A DNA stretch of 64,000 bases, taken from NCBI RefSeq assembly GCF_026342355.1, contig NZ_JAPEMV010000011.1:1-64000 (forward strand), written 5' to 3'. The DNA comes from Streptomyces sp. NBC_00249. Its GTDB lineage: Bacteria; Actinomycetota; Actinomycetes; Streptomycetales; Streptomycetaceae. Below are positions 17,258-26,161 of this stretch, piece by piece. The first letter of the stretch is position 1. Each line of letters opens with the position of its first letter. A program made the position numbers and the translations under genes. Under the pieces are notes generated by a model. The model did no database searches and was not told the DNA's origin. It worked only from the letters and a program-made list of their open reading frames with translations.

Positions 17258-18472
17258 TCATGCGGCGAGGGTGATGGTGGGGGTTCGGGATTCGTAGAAG
17301 GTGCCGTCTCGGAGCATGGCAAAGAGGACGCTGATGCGTTGACGGGCGAGTCTCAGGAGGGCTTGTGTGTGGGTTTTGCCGCGGGCTCGTTGCCGGTCGT
17401 AGTAGGCGCGTGATGCCGGGTCGGCGTTCATGCAGGCGAAGGCGGAGAGGAACATCGCGCGTTTGAGTTGGCGGTTTCCGCCGCGGGGTGCGTGTTCGCC
17501 GTGGATCGAGGTCCCCGACGATTTCGTCGTGGGAGCGAGGCCGGCGTAGGAGGCGAGGTGGGCGGCACTTGGAAAGCCGGTCCCGTCGCCGACGGTGACC
17601 AGCAGGACGGCGGCGGTCCTGACTCCGACTCCCGGCATCGAGGTCAGGACCGAGTGAAGAGGGTGAGCCTCCAGCAGGCTGCTGATCTGCGCTTCCAGGG
17701 CTCGGCGCTGGTCATGGACCGCGGCGAGTGAAGCGGCCAGGGACGGGATCACGATGTCGAGGGTGCCAGTTCCGGGAACGATGACGGTCTGCTCGTCGAG
17801 AGCGTCGAAGACCTCGTCGATCAGCCGCTGTGCCATGCGCGGGGCTTTGGGCCGGATCAGTTCAACGAGTCTGCGGCGGCCGGCTTTCCGCAGAGCGGCC
17901 GGGGATCCGTGGCGCTCGAGGAGCCAAGTGGCGGCCGGGTGGTCCAGTCGCGGGCCGAGAACGCGCTCCAGCGACGGGTGGAACTGGGTGAGCAGGCCGC
18001 GTATCCGGTTGCTGGTGCGGGTGGCCTCGGCAGCGAGGTCCTGGTCGAAGCCGGTCAGCACCGTGAGCTCGGCGGTGATCTCGTCGGTCAGCTCCAGCGA
18101 ACGCAGGATGTGCGGCATGGTCCGGGCCGCGTCCGCGATCACCGCGGTGTCCTTCGAATCGGTCTTCGCCTCGCCCGGGTAGAGGTCGGCGATCCGCCGC
18201 ATCGCGAGTCCGGGCAGGTAGGCGACCTCGCAGCCCGCGTCACGGGCGACGGTCAGCGGCAGGGCACCGATCGAGGCGGGCTGGTCCACGATCACCAGGA
18301 CGGTGCCGAACTTGGACTTGAGCTTGTCGAAGACGGCCCTCAGCTTCGGTTCGCTGTTGGGCATCGCCTTGTCGAAGACCTTCTTCCCGGCCGGGGTGAG
18401 CCCGTGGCCGTGATGGGCCGTCTTGCCGACGTCCATCCCGAGGAAGACGCCTATGCCTTCGGTCTCTAACAT
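17258..18472 (-). CDS. IS110-family transposase, 404 aa
   Basis: The N-terminal RuvC-like DEDD domain shows FLGMDVGKTAHHGH (first Asp), VLVIVDQPASIGALPL and ADLYPGEAKTDSKDTAVIADAAR (Asp cluster, ~105-125). The C-terminal Transposase_20 domain has LTSMPGVGVRTAAVLLVTVGDG and ASYAGLAPTTKSSGTS, with the Ser region and GNRQLKRAMFLSAFACM. The length is normal and no lesion is visible. The start ATG at 18472 reads MLETEGIGV; the frame upstream is inside the element's noncoding flank. These enzymes recombine element and target DNA under guidance of a bridge RNA. Confidence 0.93.
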   Translation of the reverse strand: MLETEGIGVFLGMDVGKTAHHGHGLTPAGKKVFDKAMPNSEPKLRAVFDKLKSKFGTVLVIVDQPASIGALPLTVARDAGCEVAYLPGLAMRRIADLYPGEAKTDSKDTAVIADAARTMPHILRSLELTDEITAELTVLTGFDQDLAAEATRTSNRIRGLLTQFHPSLERVLGPRLDHPAATWLLERHGSPAALRKAGRRRLVELIRPKAPRMAQRLIDEVFDALDEQTVIVPGTGTLDIVIPSLAASLAAVHDQRRALEAQISSLLEAHPLHSVLTSMPGVGVRTAAVLLVTVGDGTGFPSAAHLASYAGLAPTTKSSGTSIHGEHAPRGGNRQLKRAMFLSAFACMNADPASRAYYDRQRARGKTHTQALLRLARQRISVLFAMLRDGTFYESRTPTITLAA

Positions 18473-18732
18473 TGCACCCTTCCGCAGGTGTTGACCGTGC
18501 CGGCCTCGGCGATGGCACCGTGCTCGCGCATCCACGTTATGCAGACCTGCCGCCCGCGAACTGCCCGGCATTGCGCCGGACCGGACGGTGGCCGGGTCTC
18601 TCATCAGCGTCTCCGACGACACCCCACGGACCCGGCGACACCACCCCCCAGGTCATCCGTTCGACAGAGGGGACACAGTCATACCGGGCCCGGAGGCCAG
18701 CGGCCCCGTTGCAGGACCGCGAAAAACATAAC
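18473..18732 (-). ncRNA. Candidate IS110 bridge RNA region
   Basis: In IS110 elements the noncoding flank upstream of the transposase encodes a structured bridge RNA whose loops pair with target and donor DNA. This element has about 260 such bases with several self-complementary GC stretches. I infer the RNA from position; I have not folded it. Loops complementary to the G-rich target at 17190-17201/18733-18745 would be expected. Confidence 0.4.
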
Positions 18733-18840
18733 GGGGGACCCGAACCCGGGACGCAGGCGCGGAGGGCGGCGTCGTCAGGGAGTGCAAGGTCGCGTCCACG
18801 AGGCTGCCGACCAGGGCACTACCGGAGGCCTGCTTCAGGA
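18733..18840 (-). pseudogene. 5'-side fragment of mosaic family copy C
   Basis: It reads GSLVDATLHSLTTPPSAPASRVRV, the same stretch as RLVDATLHSLTTP in copies A and B, immediately outside the IS110 element and in line with the 3' part at 16647-17201. Upstream of about 18840 the similarity stops, so the copy is truncated. Confidence 0.6.
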
Positions 18841-19422
18841 GGTGTCGGTCCCGGACCCGGCTCCCGTACCGAAGGGCGGACCCGGTCGCCACGGCCGATC
18901 GACGCGGCCTGACCCCGCTGTTTCGGTCCCACGTGCGCCCTTGTGGCGAGGTCGACCTCGGCATGGCCGCTCGGCTGAACGCGCCTTTCACCCGGCTTCA
19001 CCGACCGGCGACATCAGATGGATTCCACACCCCGACACTGTGCGGTTTCAGTGAGCCAGTCAGCCACAAACCCGCTCAACCAACCTGCACAACACCAGGT
19101 CAGGAGCATGACGACTACTCAGTTCACCGAGCGCTGACACGAACCTCTGTGGCGCGCGGCGGGCAGTGCTGTGCGCAGAGTGCACGAGTTCTCAACATTT
19201 TGTGCAACCTCGGATCGCGGAATGGCCGCTCGATTTGTGCAGGTCAGGGCCCCCTTCTGCTAGCGTCCCGCCATGCCCGACGGACGACGTCCTGCAAGGG
19301 ATCTCAAGAGCTTTGTCCTGCCCGAGATCGGCCAGTTACGGAAGACGTGAGACTCCTGGGAGCCCTACCAGGTGTTACTGACCTTGAAGGCGGGTTGTCG
19401 TAGGGCCTGTTGTGAAAGTGCC
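18841..19422. other. Intergenic, no gene recognised
   Basis: About 580 bases. Open frames here lack recognisable motifs. The stretch 19080-19260 is less GC-rich than its surroundings, with several TTGTGCA/TTTTGTG words, and could hold promoters or decayed DNA. I see no RNA gene. Confidence 0.4.
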
Positions 19423-19460
19423 GACGGGCCGGACGAGGTGATGCGCAGGTCCGGCCCGTC
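19423..19460 (-). terminator. Hairpin terminator after the GNAT gene
   Basis: Twelve-base arms GACGGGCCGGAC (19423-19434) and GTCCGGCCCGTC (19449-19460) with a 14-base loop, just beyond the stop of the minus-strand acetyltransferase at 19470. Confidence 0.75.
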
Positions 19461-19469
19461 CGCTCGTCT

Positions 19470-20348
19470 CTACAGGGCGAGCTGATACTGCAATGTCGTG
19501 TGCGTGGGCAGGTAGCCGAGGCTGTCGCTGATGTGTCTCATGTGCGTGTTGCTGTCGGCGGTGTCGGTCAGGAGGCCGCCGAGGGCCGGGTAGTGCCCAT
19601 GGGCTTGTCGGATCGACTCGGCCTTCATCCATCGGCCGAGGCCGTGTCCGCGGTGCTCGGGCAGCACGCCGGTGCCATAGTGCTGGGCATCACCTGTGCC
19701 GCCGCCGGGCACGACCAGTTCGGTGAACCCGGCGATCGAGCCGTTGGAGGTGTCGATGGCGACGACGGTGTGCAGGTGGTCGCCGCGCTGTTCGACGGCC
19801 TTCGCCGCAGCCCGGACCCGGTCCACGTCCCAGGTCGTGGTGCCGTGGTCGGTGTCCTCCATGGGCATGTCGTCCATGGCGCGACGTGAGTCGGCGAAGG
19901 TCTGGGCGAGATCGTCGGGGACGGTTACCTTCCAGGACGCCAGCCGGTAGCCGGAATGCGGACGCTCAATGATCTCTGCCAGGGAGGGGATGTCCACATC
20001 GGCCAGGGGCAGGCGGGAGTACCTCAGGGTGAGGACCTTGCGGAAGCCGCGGGCCGGCAGGAAGTGGTCGCCGGGTGATCCGGCGCCGGCCTGCGCCACG
20101 ACGCAGCGCCGGGTGTTGTCCCGGGCGGCGGCCACGGCAGTGTCGAGGAGCCGGGAGCCGACGCCCTTGCGGCGCTCCACGGGATGGACGTGGAGGGTGA
20201 GTTCGGCCAGGTGCTCTTGTCCGCCGTCGAACAGGCGCAGAAAGGCCGTCCCGACGGGGTTGGCATCGGCGTCGGACGCCAGCCATGCAAGGCGTCGGCT
20301 GTGCGCCCCGTGAGCGGGGTCGGTCAGTGGGGTGATGCGGAGCGACAA
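19470..20348 (-). CDS. Tandem GNAT-domain acetyltransferase, 292 aa
   Basis: Two GNAT folds in series. The first has LHVHPVERRKGVGSRLLDTAVAAAR, the acetyl-CoA pyrophosphate loop R-K-G-V-G; the second has GVLPEHRGHGLGRWMKAESIRQA with R-G-H-G-L-G, then LGGLLTDTADSNTHMRHISDSLGY. The layout resembles mycothiol synthase but the substrate is unknown. I start at the TTG at 20348, with GGAG five bases upstream; a TTG at 20375 would add nine residues. No partner gene. Confidence 0.82.
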   Translation of the reverse strand: MSLRITPLTDPAHGAHSRRLAWLASDADANPVGTAFLRLFDGGQEHLAELTLHVHPVERRKGVGSRLLDTAVAAARDNTRRCVVAQAGAGSPGDHFLPARGFRKVLTLRYSRLPLADVDIPSLAEIIERPHSGYRLASWKVTVPDDLAQTFADSRRAMDDMPMEDTDHGTTTWDVDRVRAAAKAVEQRGDHLHTVVAIDTSNGSIAGFTELVVPGGGTGDAQHYGTGVLPEHRGHGLGRWMKAESIRQAHGHYPALGGLLTDTADSNTHMRHISDSLGYLPTHTTLQYQLAL

Positions 20349-20535
20349 GGTGTCTCCGTCGTGAGGAGGTGGCAAAGGTCAGTACGCGGGCTCAACTGCT
20401 GGGCACTCCTGCGCATGTGCTCCACACCTCCTCGTCGACAGTGCCGGTCCGGATCAACATGGACGGCTGGGAGAACGTAGCTGGTCTATCGGTTCCTCGG
20501 CCAAGGGTTAACTGAAGGCTGGTGCGGCCGTGTGG

Positions 20536-20781
20536 TCACAGCCCCTCGTTGAGTTTCTTACGGTTGCGGATCTGGTCCTTCTTCTCCGGGATCGTGCACC
20601 GGATCCCACGTCGGCGCAGGTAGGCGCGGTTCTTCCGGGAGCCGTACGCCTTGTCGGCACGCACTCTGTCCGGCCGCTTGCGTGGACGCCCCAGCCCCTG
20701 CCGCGGCACCCGGATGTTCTCCAGGACCGGTTCGAACTGCGGGGAAACCCCGCGCTGCCCGGCCGTGATCACAATCGACAA
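20536..20781 (-). pseudogene. IS5-family transposase C-terminal remnant
   Basis: It reads LSIVITAGQRGVSPQFEPV, then RKRPDRVRADKAYGSRKNRAYLRR and GIRCTIPEKKDQIRNRKKL, the catalytic and C-terminal part of actinomycete IS5-type DDE transposases. The catalytic N-terminal part is missing, and the end is cut at the KKL block. The N-terminal residues fused in the same frame (MTSASGN...) are unrelated sequence. It is inactive. Confidence 0.8.
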
Positions 20782-21053
20782 CCGAACCGAATAGGTACTT
20801 GGAACCGAAACCGGCGGCGTGTCCCACGCCACGTCGGGCTTCTCCTGCTCTCGACGAGAATCGTCCGGTGGTAGCTGGAGTTCCGTCGGTGTCTCGGCGA
20901 GACGGCTGAGTGCCTGGAGCTGATCCGGTGTAAGGGCAGCGAACAGTTTGCCGGGAGAAGCGGGGCTCCCGTCAGCGTGCAGCGGATTTCCCGATGCGCT
21001 GGTCACGAACTTGACCTTGACACGGTGACAAGGTTTTCACTTGGGCGCAGGAG

Positions 21054-21851
21054 GTGGTCCCGATCAACACGACCCACGTAACCCCGCAGAACACCCGTGT
21101 GAGCAACGCCCTGGGCGCCGAGGACTCATCGGTCCGGCTTCGGACGGCCCTGGCGGTCGGCTCGAACCCCGACCCCGTGTTCCTGGAGATGCTCGTCGGG
21201 CGGTGCGCGGTCGAGCCGGATTTCTTCGTACGAGACATGCTGTCCTGGGCGCTGACCCGCCTCCCGCCGGAGATCACCCTGCCCCGGATACGCCAGGAGC
21301 TCGACTCCGAGCGTACCCAGGCCCGCAGCCAGGCGCTGCACACACTCTCCAAGATCGGCGACAAGAGCACGTGGGCCTGGATCACCCGCGGCATGCTGCG
21401 GGACGCCGACGACGAGGTCGCGCGGACTGCGTGGCGCGTCGCGGTCGTCCTCGTGCCCGAGGACGAGGACGAGGAGAAGGACCTGGCCGACGAACTGGTT
21501 CTGCAGCTCGGCCGTGGCGACCGCGATGTGCAGCTGAGTCTGAGCCGCGCCTTGGTTGACCTCGGTGACGTGATCAAGCCCGCCCTGGAGAGGGCCTCGG
21601 CGAGTTCCGACCCGGCGGTGGCCGCGCACGCCGGTGCCACCGAGCTGCTCCGGCAGAACCCGGAGACCGGTTTCGACGTGGCCCTCGACGAGGCGAAGCG
21701 CGTGGTCGCACTCGCCCCGGAACGAGCTGCTGCTGCCGCCGCGGCTGCGTCAGCAGGCCCCGAGACCCCGGAGACCGCCGAGCCCGCGGAGACGCCCGGG
21801 CCGATGGAGGCCGCGAAGGCTGCAGAGGTCTCGGAGGAAGCGGATTGCTGA
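21054..21851 (+). CDS. HEAT-repeat protein, 265 aa
   Basis: Residues 15-215 form paired helices of the HEAT type: VRLRTALAVGSNPDP, FVRDMLSWALTRLPP, ARSQALHTLSKIGD, TAWRVAVVLVPEDED and VQLSLSRALVDLGDVI. The last ~50 are an Ala/Pro/Glu-rich tail. HEAT solenoids bind proteins. The next gene starts inside its last codons. The start is uncertain: the GTG at 21054 is inside its own GGAGG; a GTG at 21099 is an alternative. Confidence 0.75.
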   Translation: MVPINTTHVTPQNTRVSNALGAEDSSVRLRTALAVGSNPDPVFLEMLVGRCAVEPDFFVRDMLSWALTRLPPEITLPRIRQELDSERTQARSQALHTLSKIGDKSTWAWITRGMLRDADDEVARTAWRVAVVLVPEDEDEEKDLADELVLQLGRGDRDVQLSLSRALVDLGDVIKPALERASASSDPAVAAHAGATELLRQNPETGFDVALDEAKRVVALAPERAAAAAAAASAGPETPETAEPAETPGPMEAAKAAEVSEEADC

Positions 21852-22870
21852 TCGGTGATGTGGCCCGCCGCTCCGGGGTAAGCACCCGGATGCTCCGGCA
21901 TTACGACGCCCTGGGGTTGGTGCGGCCCACGGGCCGCACCGTCGGTGGCTACCGCGAGTACTCCGCCGAGGATGTCCGCAGGATCTTCCACGTGGAGAGC
22001 CTGCGGTCCCTCGGGCTCTCGCTCAAGCAGATCGGGCGCGCTCTGGAGGACCCGGCCTTCACGCCGTCCACCCTGGTCAGCGACCTCATCCGGCGGACGG
22101 AGGACCGCCTGGCGCGGGAACAGGAGCTGCTCGAGCGGCTCCGTGCGATCGACGCGTCCGCGCCCACCGACTGGCAGGGAGTGCTGCGCATCGTCGAACT
22201 CATGCGGGAACTCAACTCGACCAGCGCCGCGCGCAGGCAGCAGGCTGTCCTGGCCCGGCCGGAGGACGTGTCGGTACCCGCCGAACTGCTGGCCGGGGCG
22301 GTCCTGACCGAATCCGACCCGCACGTCGCAGGCGCCCTGCGCTGGGCGCTCGCCCGATCGGGCGGCGACGGCGTGGCGACGCTGCACGCCGGCACGCACT
22401 CGGAGGACGCCGACATCCGGCGGCGCGCGGTGCTGGCGATCGCCGAGATGCCCGACGCTCCGGGTGCTGCCGCGGTGCTCGCGGACGCCCTCGGGGACCC
22501 GGACACGACGGTGCGCAGGCACGCTGCTCTGGCTCTGGGCAGGCAGGGCGTGGCCGCGGCCGTGCCCACACTCGTCAGCATGGTGGTGGAGGGCTCCTAC
22601 GACGTGGACGCGGCGGAGGTTCTGGGAACGCTGTCCCTGGACCCCGGGTGCGCGGACCGGATCACGACCGCCCTGGTCGACGAACTGGCCGCGCCCACCG
22701 CGGACTCCGCGACGCGGATCCGCCTTGCCCAGGCGCTGGTCGAGCTCGCGGGAACCGCGGCGCAGGAGGTCCTTCGCCAATTGGCCCACGACGACGACAG
22801 CGCTGTCGCCCTCGTCGCCTCGGCCCTTGTCGGAGTCCTCAAGGAGCAGTCACTCGAAGACCAAGCTTGA
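21845..22870 (+). CDS. MerR-family regulator fused to HEAT repeats, 341 aa
   Basis: The N-terminus is a MerR winged helix (IGDVARRSGVSTRMLRHYDALGLVRP, ~1-75), then a dimerising helix (~80-115), then HEAT-like repeats over ~125-335 (VAGALRWALARSGGDG, DADIRRRAVLAIAEMPD, TTVRRHAALALGRQGV). The TTG start at 21845 overlaps the upstream HEAT gene's stop, so the two are translationally coupled. HEAT repeats occupy the place of a ligand domain, so the signal may be a protein, plausibly the upstream HEAT protein; this is inference. Confidence 0.82.
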   Translation: MLIGDVARRSGVSTRMLRHYDALGLVRPTGRTVGGYREYSAEDVRRIFHVESLRSLGLSLKQIGRALEDPAFTPSTLVSDLIRRTEDRLAREQELLERLRAIDASAPTDWQGVLRIVELMRELNSTSAARRQQAVLARPEDVSVPAELLAGAVLTESDPHVAGALRWALARSGGDGVATLHAGTHSEDADIRRRAVLAIAEMPDAPGAAAVLADALGDPDTTVRRHAALALGRQGVAAAVPTLVSMVVEGSYDVDAAEVLGTLSLDPGCADRITTALVDELAAPTADSATRIRLAQALVELAGTAAQEVLRQLAHDDDSAVALVASALVGVLKEQSLEDQA

Positions 22871-23052
22871 CGGGCATTCCTGAAAGCGCGATCTGAACGG
22901 GGTCCGGGAATCGCCGGGTGAGCGCCTGGGCCACCCGGACGCAGGCAGCGGGTCGGTGCTCATACGTCGATCTTCCAGGGCCCCTCTTGAGGGCACCCGC
23001 GGCCGGTGAGGGGCAGTGGGTGGGGCGTTCAGCTGTCCAGGCGGCGTGCTGC

Positions 23053-23389
23053 GTGAACAGGTCGTTCTTGCCCTCGGCGAAGCCGCCCCAGGACTGGATC
23101 TGCACCCCGTGCTCGCGCATGAGGTCCTGGTAGTCGGCGCGCTGGAAGAAGGGGTGGGTCTCGATCTGGTTGACCGCGGGGGTGATCTCGTTGTTGACGA
23201 TCAGGTCGATCAGCCGGTCGGGGTAGAAGTTGGCGACACCGATGGCCTTGGCCGCGCCCTCGCGGTTGAGGGCCTCCATGGCGCGCCACTGGCCGTAGAC
23301 GTCGCCGATCCGGTGTAGCCGTGGGACATGCCCATGGCGCCCAGCCCGATCCGGGAAACCTCCAGGTCACGCAGCTTGATGTACCGCAT
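23053..23389 (-). pseudogene. Deleted aldo-keto reductase remnant
   Basis: It starts MRYIKLRDLEVSRIGLGAMG, as in AKRs of the plant and fungal AKR7/8/13 types, reaches MSHGYTG, then breaks at about 23312 into another frame reading GQWRAMEALNREGAAKAIGVANFYPDRLIDL, NQIETHPFFQRADYQ and QIQSWGGFAEGKNDLF. About 70 residues with the catalytic Tyr are lost, and the C-terminus is absent. Confidence 0.75.
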
Positions 23390-23571
23390 CTCGCCCTCTT
23401 CCGATCATGGTGTCGCCTGGTCTCTCACCGCGAGAGGTCGGCGTCTTCCTCATTCACCTTCGCCCGGATTACTCGGGTGTGGCAGGGCGGCGCCGGCGTC
23501 CGCCGCAACCCGCCCCAGCCCCGCCGCTTTCGGCTCTCGCCCGCGCCCTGCACATGGACGGCTCCGCGGGG

Positions 23572-24429
23572 TCAGTGCGGGGGTACGGCGCCGGTCATCG
23601 GGCGGCGCTGGAGGAGACGGAGACGGTCGGCGGCGAAGGCCCACTCCAGGTCCTGCGTCCCGCCGAAGACCTGCTCGCAGCGGGCGGTGAGTTCCCGCAG
23701 GCTCTCCAGCCGCGTCTCGTCGAGGCAGAGTCGGTGGACTCGGTCGGCGGGGACCGGGACCTGGCTCGTTCCGCCGGCCGGCGCGGGCTCCACGGCCAGG
23801 TCCTTCATGCCCGCCGTGCGCTCGATCACCCGGCCGTCGCGGCGGACCCGGTAGTGATCCGGTACGACCAGGCCGCTGACCACGGCTTCGCCCAGGCCCC
23901 AACTCGCCTCGATCACCAGGACGTCGGAGCCGTCGAGGGGGTCTCGGGAGAACAGGACTCCGGCGCACTCGGGTACCACCAACTCCTGTACCACCACTGC
24001 CACTCTGGGCCGGCCGGGCAGCCCGAGCCGCTCACGGTAGGCGAGCGCGGCGGCCGAGTGCGCCGAATCCCTCACCATTCGGACCGCCTCGGTCAGCCCG
24101 TCCGGACCCCGTACGTTGAGGCAGGTGAGGTGCTGTCCGGCGAAGCTCGCCGCGGCCGAGTCCTCGCCCAGCGCGGATGAACGCACCGCCAGCCCGCCGC
24201 CGCCCTGCAAGTCGGCGGTCGACAGGTGCAGGGCGGCGAGCGCCTCGTCGTCGCCTGCTGCGACGGCGTCGACGAACAGCCATTCCAGGGCGATTCCTTC
24301 CGGTACCGGTAGACCTGCCCCGGCGGCGGCCGCGAGCTGCGAGGACTTGCCGCCGTACCGGCTCGTGTCGGTGGCCAGGCGGAGCGGCACGGGGGCGGAC
24401 CACGTGCTCGGCGACAGCGGACCCGTCAT
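23572..24429 (-). CDS. PEP/pyruvate-binding (ATP-grasp) half of a split PEP-synthase-like enzyme, 285 aa
   Basis: It has the N-terminal ATP-grasp domain of PEP synthase and rifampicin phosphotransferase: YGGKSSQLAAAAGAGLPVPEG, GGLAVRSSALGEDSAAASFAGQ, VVVQELVVPECAGVLFSRDP, WGLGEAVVSGLVVPDHY and ending TQDLEWAFAADRLRLLQRRP. The central and His domains are on the gene before it, whose TGA overlaps this ATG (ATGA). So the two must form one enzyme with the ATP-grasp part as a second subunit. Substrate unknown. Confidence 0.85.
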   Translation of the reverse strand: MTGPLSPSTWSAPVPLRLATDTSRYGGKSSQLAAAAGAGLPVPEGIALEWLFVDAVAAGDDEALAALHLSTADLQGGGGLAVRSSALGEDSAAASFAGQHLTCLNVRGPDGLTEAVRMVRDSAHSAAALAYRERLGLPGRPRVAVVVQELVVPECAGVLFSRDPLDGSDVLVIEASWGLGEAVVSGLVVPDHYRVRRDGRVIERTAGMKDLAVEPAPAGGTSQVPVPADRVHRLCLDETRLESLRELTARCEQVFGGTQDLEWAFAADRLRLLQRRPMTGAVPPH

Positions 24430-26132
24430 CGGACCACCGCCGCCTCTCCGGCCCGGCCGTCGACCCGCACCCAGGAGCCGTCGGGTATCACCGTCGTGGC
24501 ATCCGTGCATCCGACGACGCCGGGGATGGCGAACTCCCGGGCGACGATGGCCGCGTGGGAGAGCGCCCCGCCGCGATCGGTGACGATCGCGCCGAGCAGT
24601 GGCAGGACGATGTTGAAGGCCGTGGTGGTCGCGCCGGTGACCAGGACGTCGCCGGGCTGGATGCGGTCGAACTCGGGCACGCCGCTGATCACCCGTGCCG
24701 TGCCCTCGTACACCCCCGGGCTCGCGCCGAGCCCGTGCACGGTCCGCCCCTCGGTCCGGGCTGCCGGGTTGGAGAACATGGCAAGGACGACGGCCCCGAG
24801 GGCGCGTTCCAGGCGTGCCGCGGCGGGCGGCAGCCAGTCGGGCGGCAGCGGGTCGCCCGGCGGTGGACCCAGCATCGGCGGCGCGTCCGCGTACCGGGCG
24901 TGGTCGCGGTAGTGCGCCCGGGCGGCGAGTTCTGCGGCGTCGGGCCCGGAGCCCGTACGGACCAGGGCGCGCAGCTCGGCGTAGCCCGCCTCGGCCAGGT
25001 GGGCGGGTGCGTGGATCCGGCCCTGCTCGGTGAGCCGTCGGCCGGCCTCCAGGATGGCGCGCCGGGTGAGGCCGATGGCCGGCAGGTCCGCGCACGACCC
25101 GCGCTCGTCGCGCAGCCGGGAGACCAACCGCGCCTCGGCGAGCAGCTCGTCGAAGCGGGAGCGGTGCGGCGCGGGTACGGCTTCGCGAAGGTCGGCCGCC
25201 GCGTCGGCGCGCTGGTCGGCGGGGGTGTCCGCCTGGGGCCTCGTCGAGGAGGAGACCGCCGAGGATATGGCCGCGAGTACGACGGCGGGCAGCTCCGCCA
25301 CGCAGGGATCGCCCACGTCCTCGCCATTGACGGGGCGCCAGCCCGCCGTCTCCAGGTACTCGGCGAGGGCGGTACTCGTACGTCCGGCGACGGCCCCCAG
25401 CGCCGCCAGCAGCTCCTGGGGGCGCGTCGGGGAGGCGAGCAGCTCACTCGCCCGGGGGTCCGCTGCTACGGCGGCGGCCAGCTCGGCCAGTTCCTCCCGG
25501 TCGGCCAGCGGGTCGGGGCTCGATCCGGCCAGCGGGGCCAGGATCTCGCCGGTGGTGCGCCCGGTCCACTCCTGGCAGTGTGCGAGCAGATCGCCCATCG
25601 GCAGCAGTGCCGGCATGTTGAACAGGTGGTGCAGGTAGCCGGCTCGGCGCTGGTGCTCCCGGCACCGGTCGAGGTACGCGAGCAGACTGCCGGTATCGAG
25701 GAGACCGGGCTCGACCTGCTGCAGTTCGCGCCGCTCGCGCTGTAGCCCGGGTCTGACCTCCTCGTCCCAGCGGCGCAGGTCCTCGCGCCACAGCTTGCGC
25801 TCGAAGACGGTCGCGCTGGTCGCGAGCCTGGTGCGGATCTCGGGATGATCGGCGGCGAGGCGTTCCCAGACCTCTCTCGGCGGGTGGTGTGTGGCGTCCG
25901 GTGGGGCTCCCAGCGGCTGGGGATGGTAGTAGCAGAAACCGTTGACGAAGGCCCAGTCCAGCCGTTCGAGCAGCGACCCGTACCGGCGGAGGCTCTCTCC
26001 GAAGCCGCGGTGCATCTCCTCGATGAAGATCTCGGCGTGGAACCTGGTCACCGGGCGGGTGAAGTGGGTCGGGTCCAGGAACCAGGTACCCGGCCCCGGT
26101 GGGGCGAAAGTGCGTTCCGTGGCGATGCTCAT
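24426..26132 (-). CDS. PEP-utilising mobile-domain protein (second half of the split enzyme), 568 aa
   Basis: The last ~100 residues are the swivelling phosphohistidine domain: GATTTAFNIVLPLLGAIVTDRG, then GALSHAAIVAREFAIPGVVG with His526 as the phosphorylated residue. The first ~450 are helical and resemble the substrate-binding middle domain of rifampicin phosphotransferases. Together with the downstream 285-residue ATP-grasp protein the total of about 850 residues equals a single-chain RPH-type enzyme. GGAGGAG precedes the ATG. A TetR gene lies 30 bp upstream in the same direction and is probably cotranscribed. A small molecule acceptor is inferred. Confidence 0.85.
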   Translation of the reverse strand: MSIATERTFAPPGPGTWFLDPTHFTRPVTRFHAEIFIEEMHRGFGESLRRYGSLLERLDWAFVNGFCYYHPQPLGAPPDATHHPPREVWERLAADHPEIRTRLATSATVFERKLWREDLRRWDEEVRPGLQRERRELQQVEPGLLDTGSLLAYLDRCREHQRRAGYLHHLFNMPALLPMGDLLAHCQEWTGRTTGEILAPLAGSSPDPLADREELAELAAAVAADPRASELLASPTRPQELLAALGAVAGRTSTALAEYLETAGWRPVNGEDVGDPCVAELPAVVLAAISSAVSSSTRPQADTPADQRADAAADLREAVPAPHRSRFDELLAEARLVSRLRDERGSCADLPAIGLTRRAILEAGRRLTEQGRIHAPAHLAEAGYAELRALVRTGSGPDAAELAARAHYRDHARYADAPPMLGPPPGDPLPPDWLPPAAARLERALGAVVLAMFSNPAARTEGRTVHGLGASPGVYEGTARVISGVPEFDRIQPGDVLVTGATTTAFNIVLPLLGAIVTDRGGALSHAAIVAREFAIPGVVGCTDATTVIPDGSWVRVDGRAGEAAVVR

Positions 26133-26161
26133 GGCTCTCCTCCTCGCCGGTCATCTGCCGG

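Larger units (their letters stand above)
17202..18732. mobile_element. IS110-family insertion sequence, ~1.53 kb
   Basis: Boundaries come from the interrupted copy C: to the left the match ends in a run of eight G (17194-17201), and to the right it resumes after GGGGG (18733-18737), so the insertion lies in a short G run with a few shared bases. No terminal inverted repeats are seen, as expected for this family. The transposase reads leftward and nearly fills the left part, leaving about 260 noncoding bases upstream of it. The exact ends are uncertain by a few bases. Confidence 0.7.

Noticed and set aside
17206..17261. Functional protein starting at ATG 17261
   Set aside because: The first ~20 codons are from the IS110 end and the match to the gene family begins after the G-run, so the frame is a fusion artefact of insertion.
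20972..22789. Minus-strand 605-codon open frame
   Set aside because: It is antisense to the HEAT and MerR-HEAT genes, which are strongly supported by motifs and coupling.
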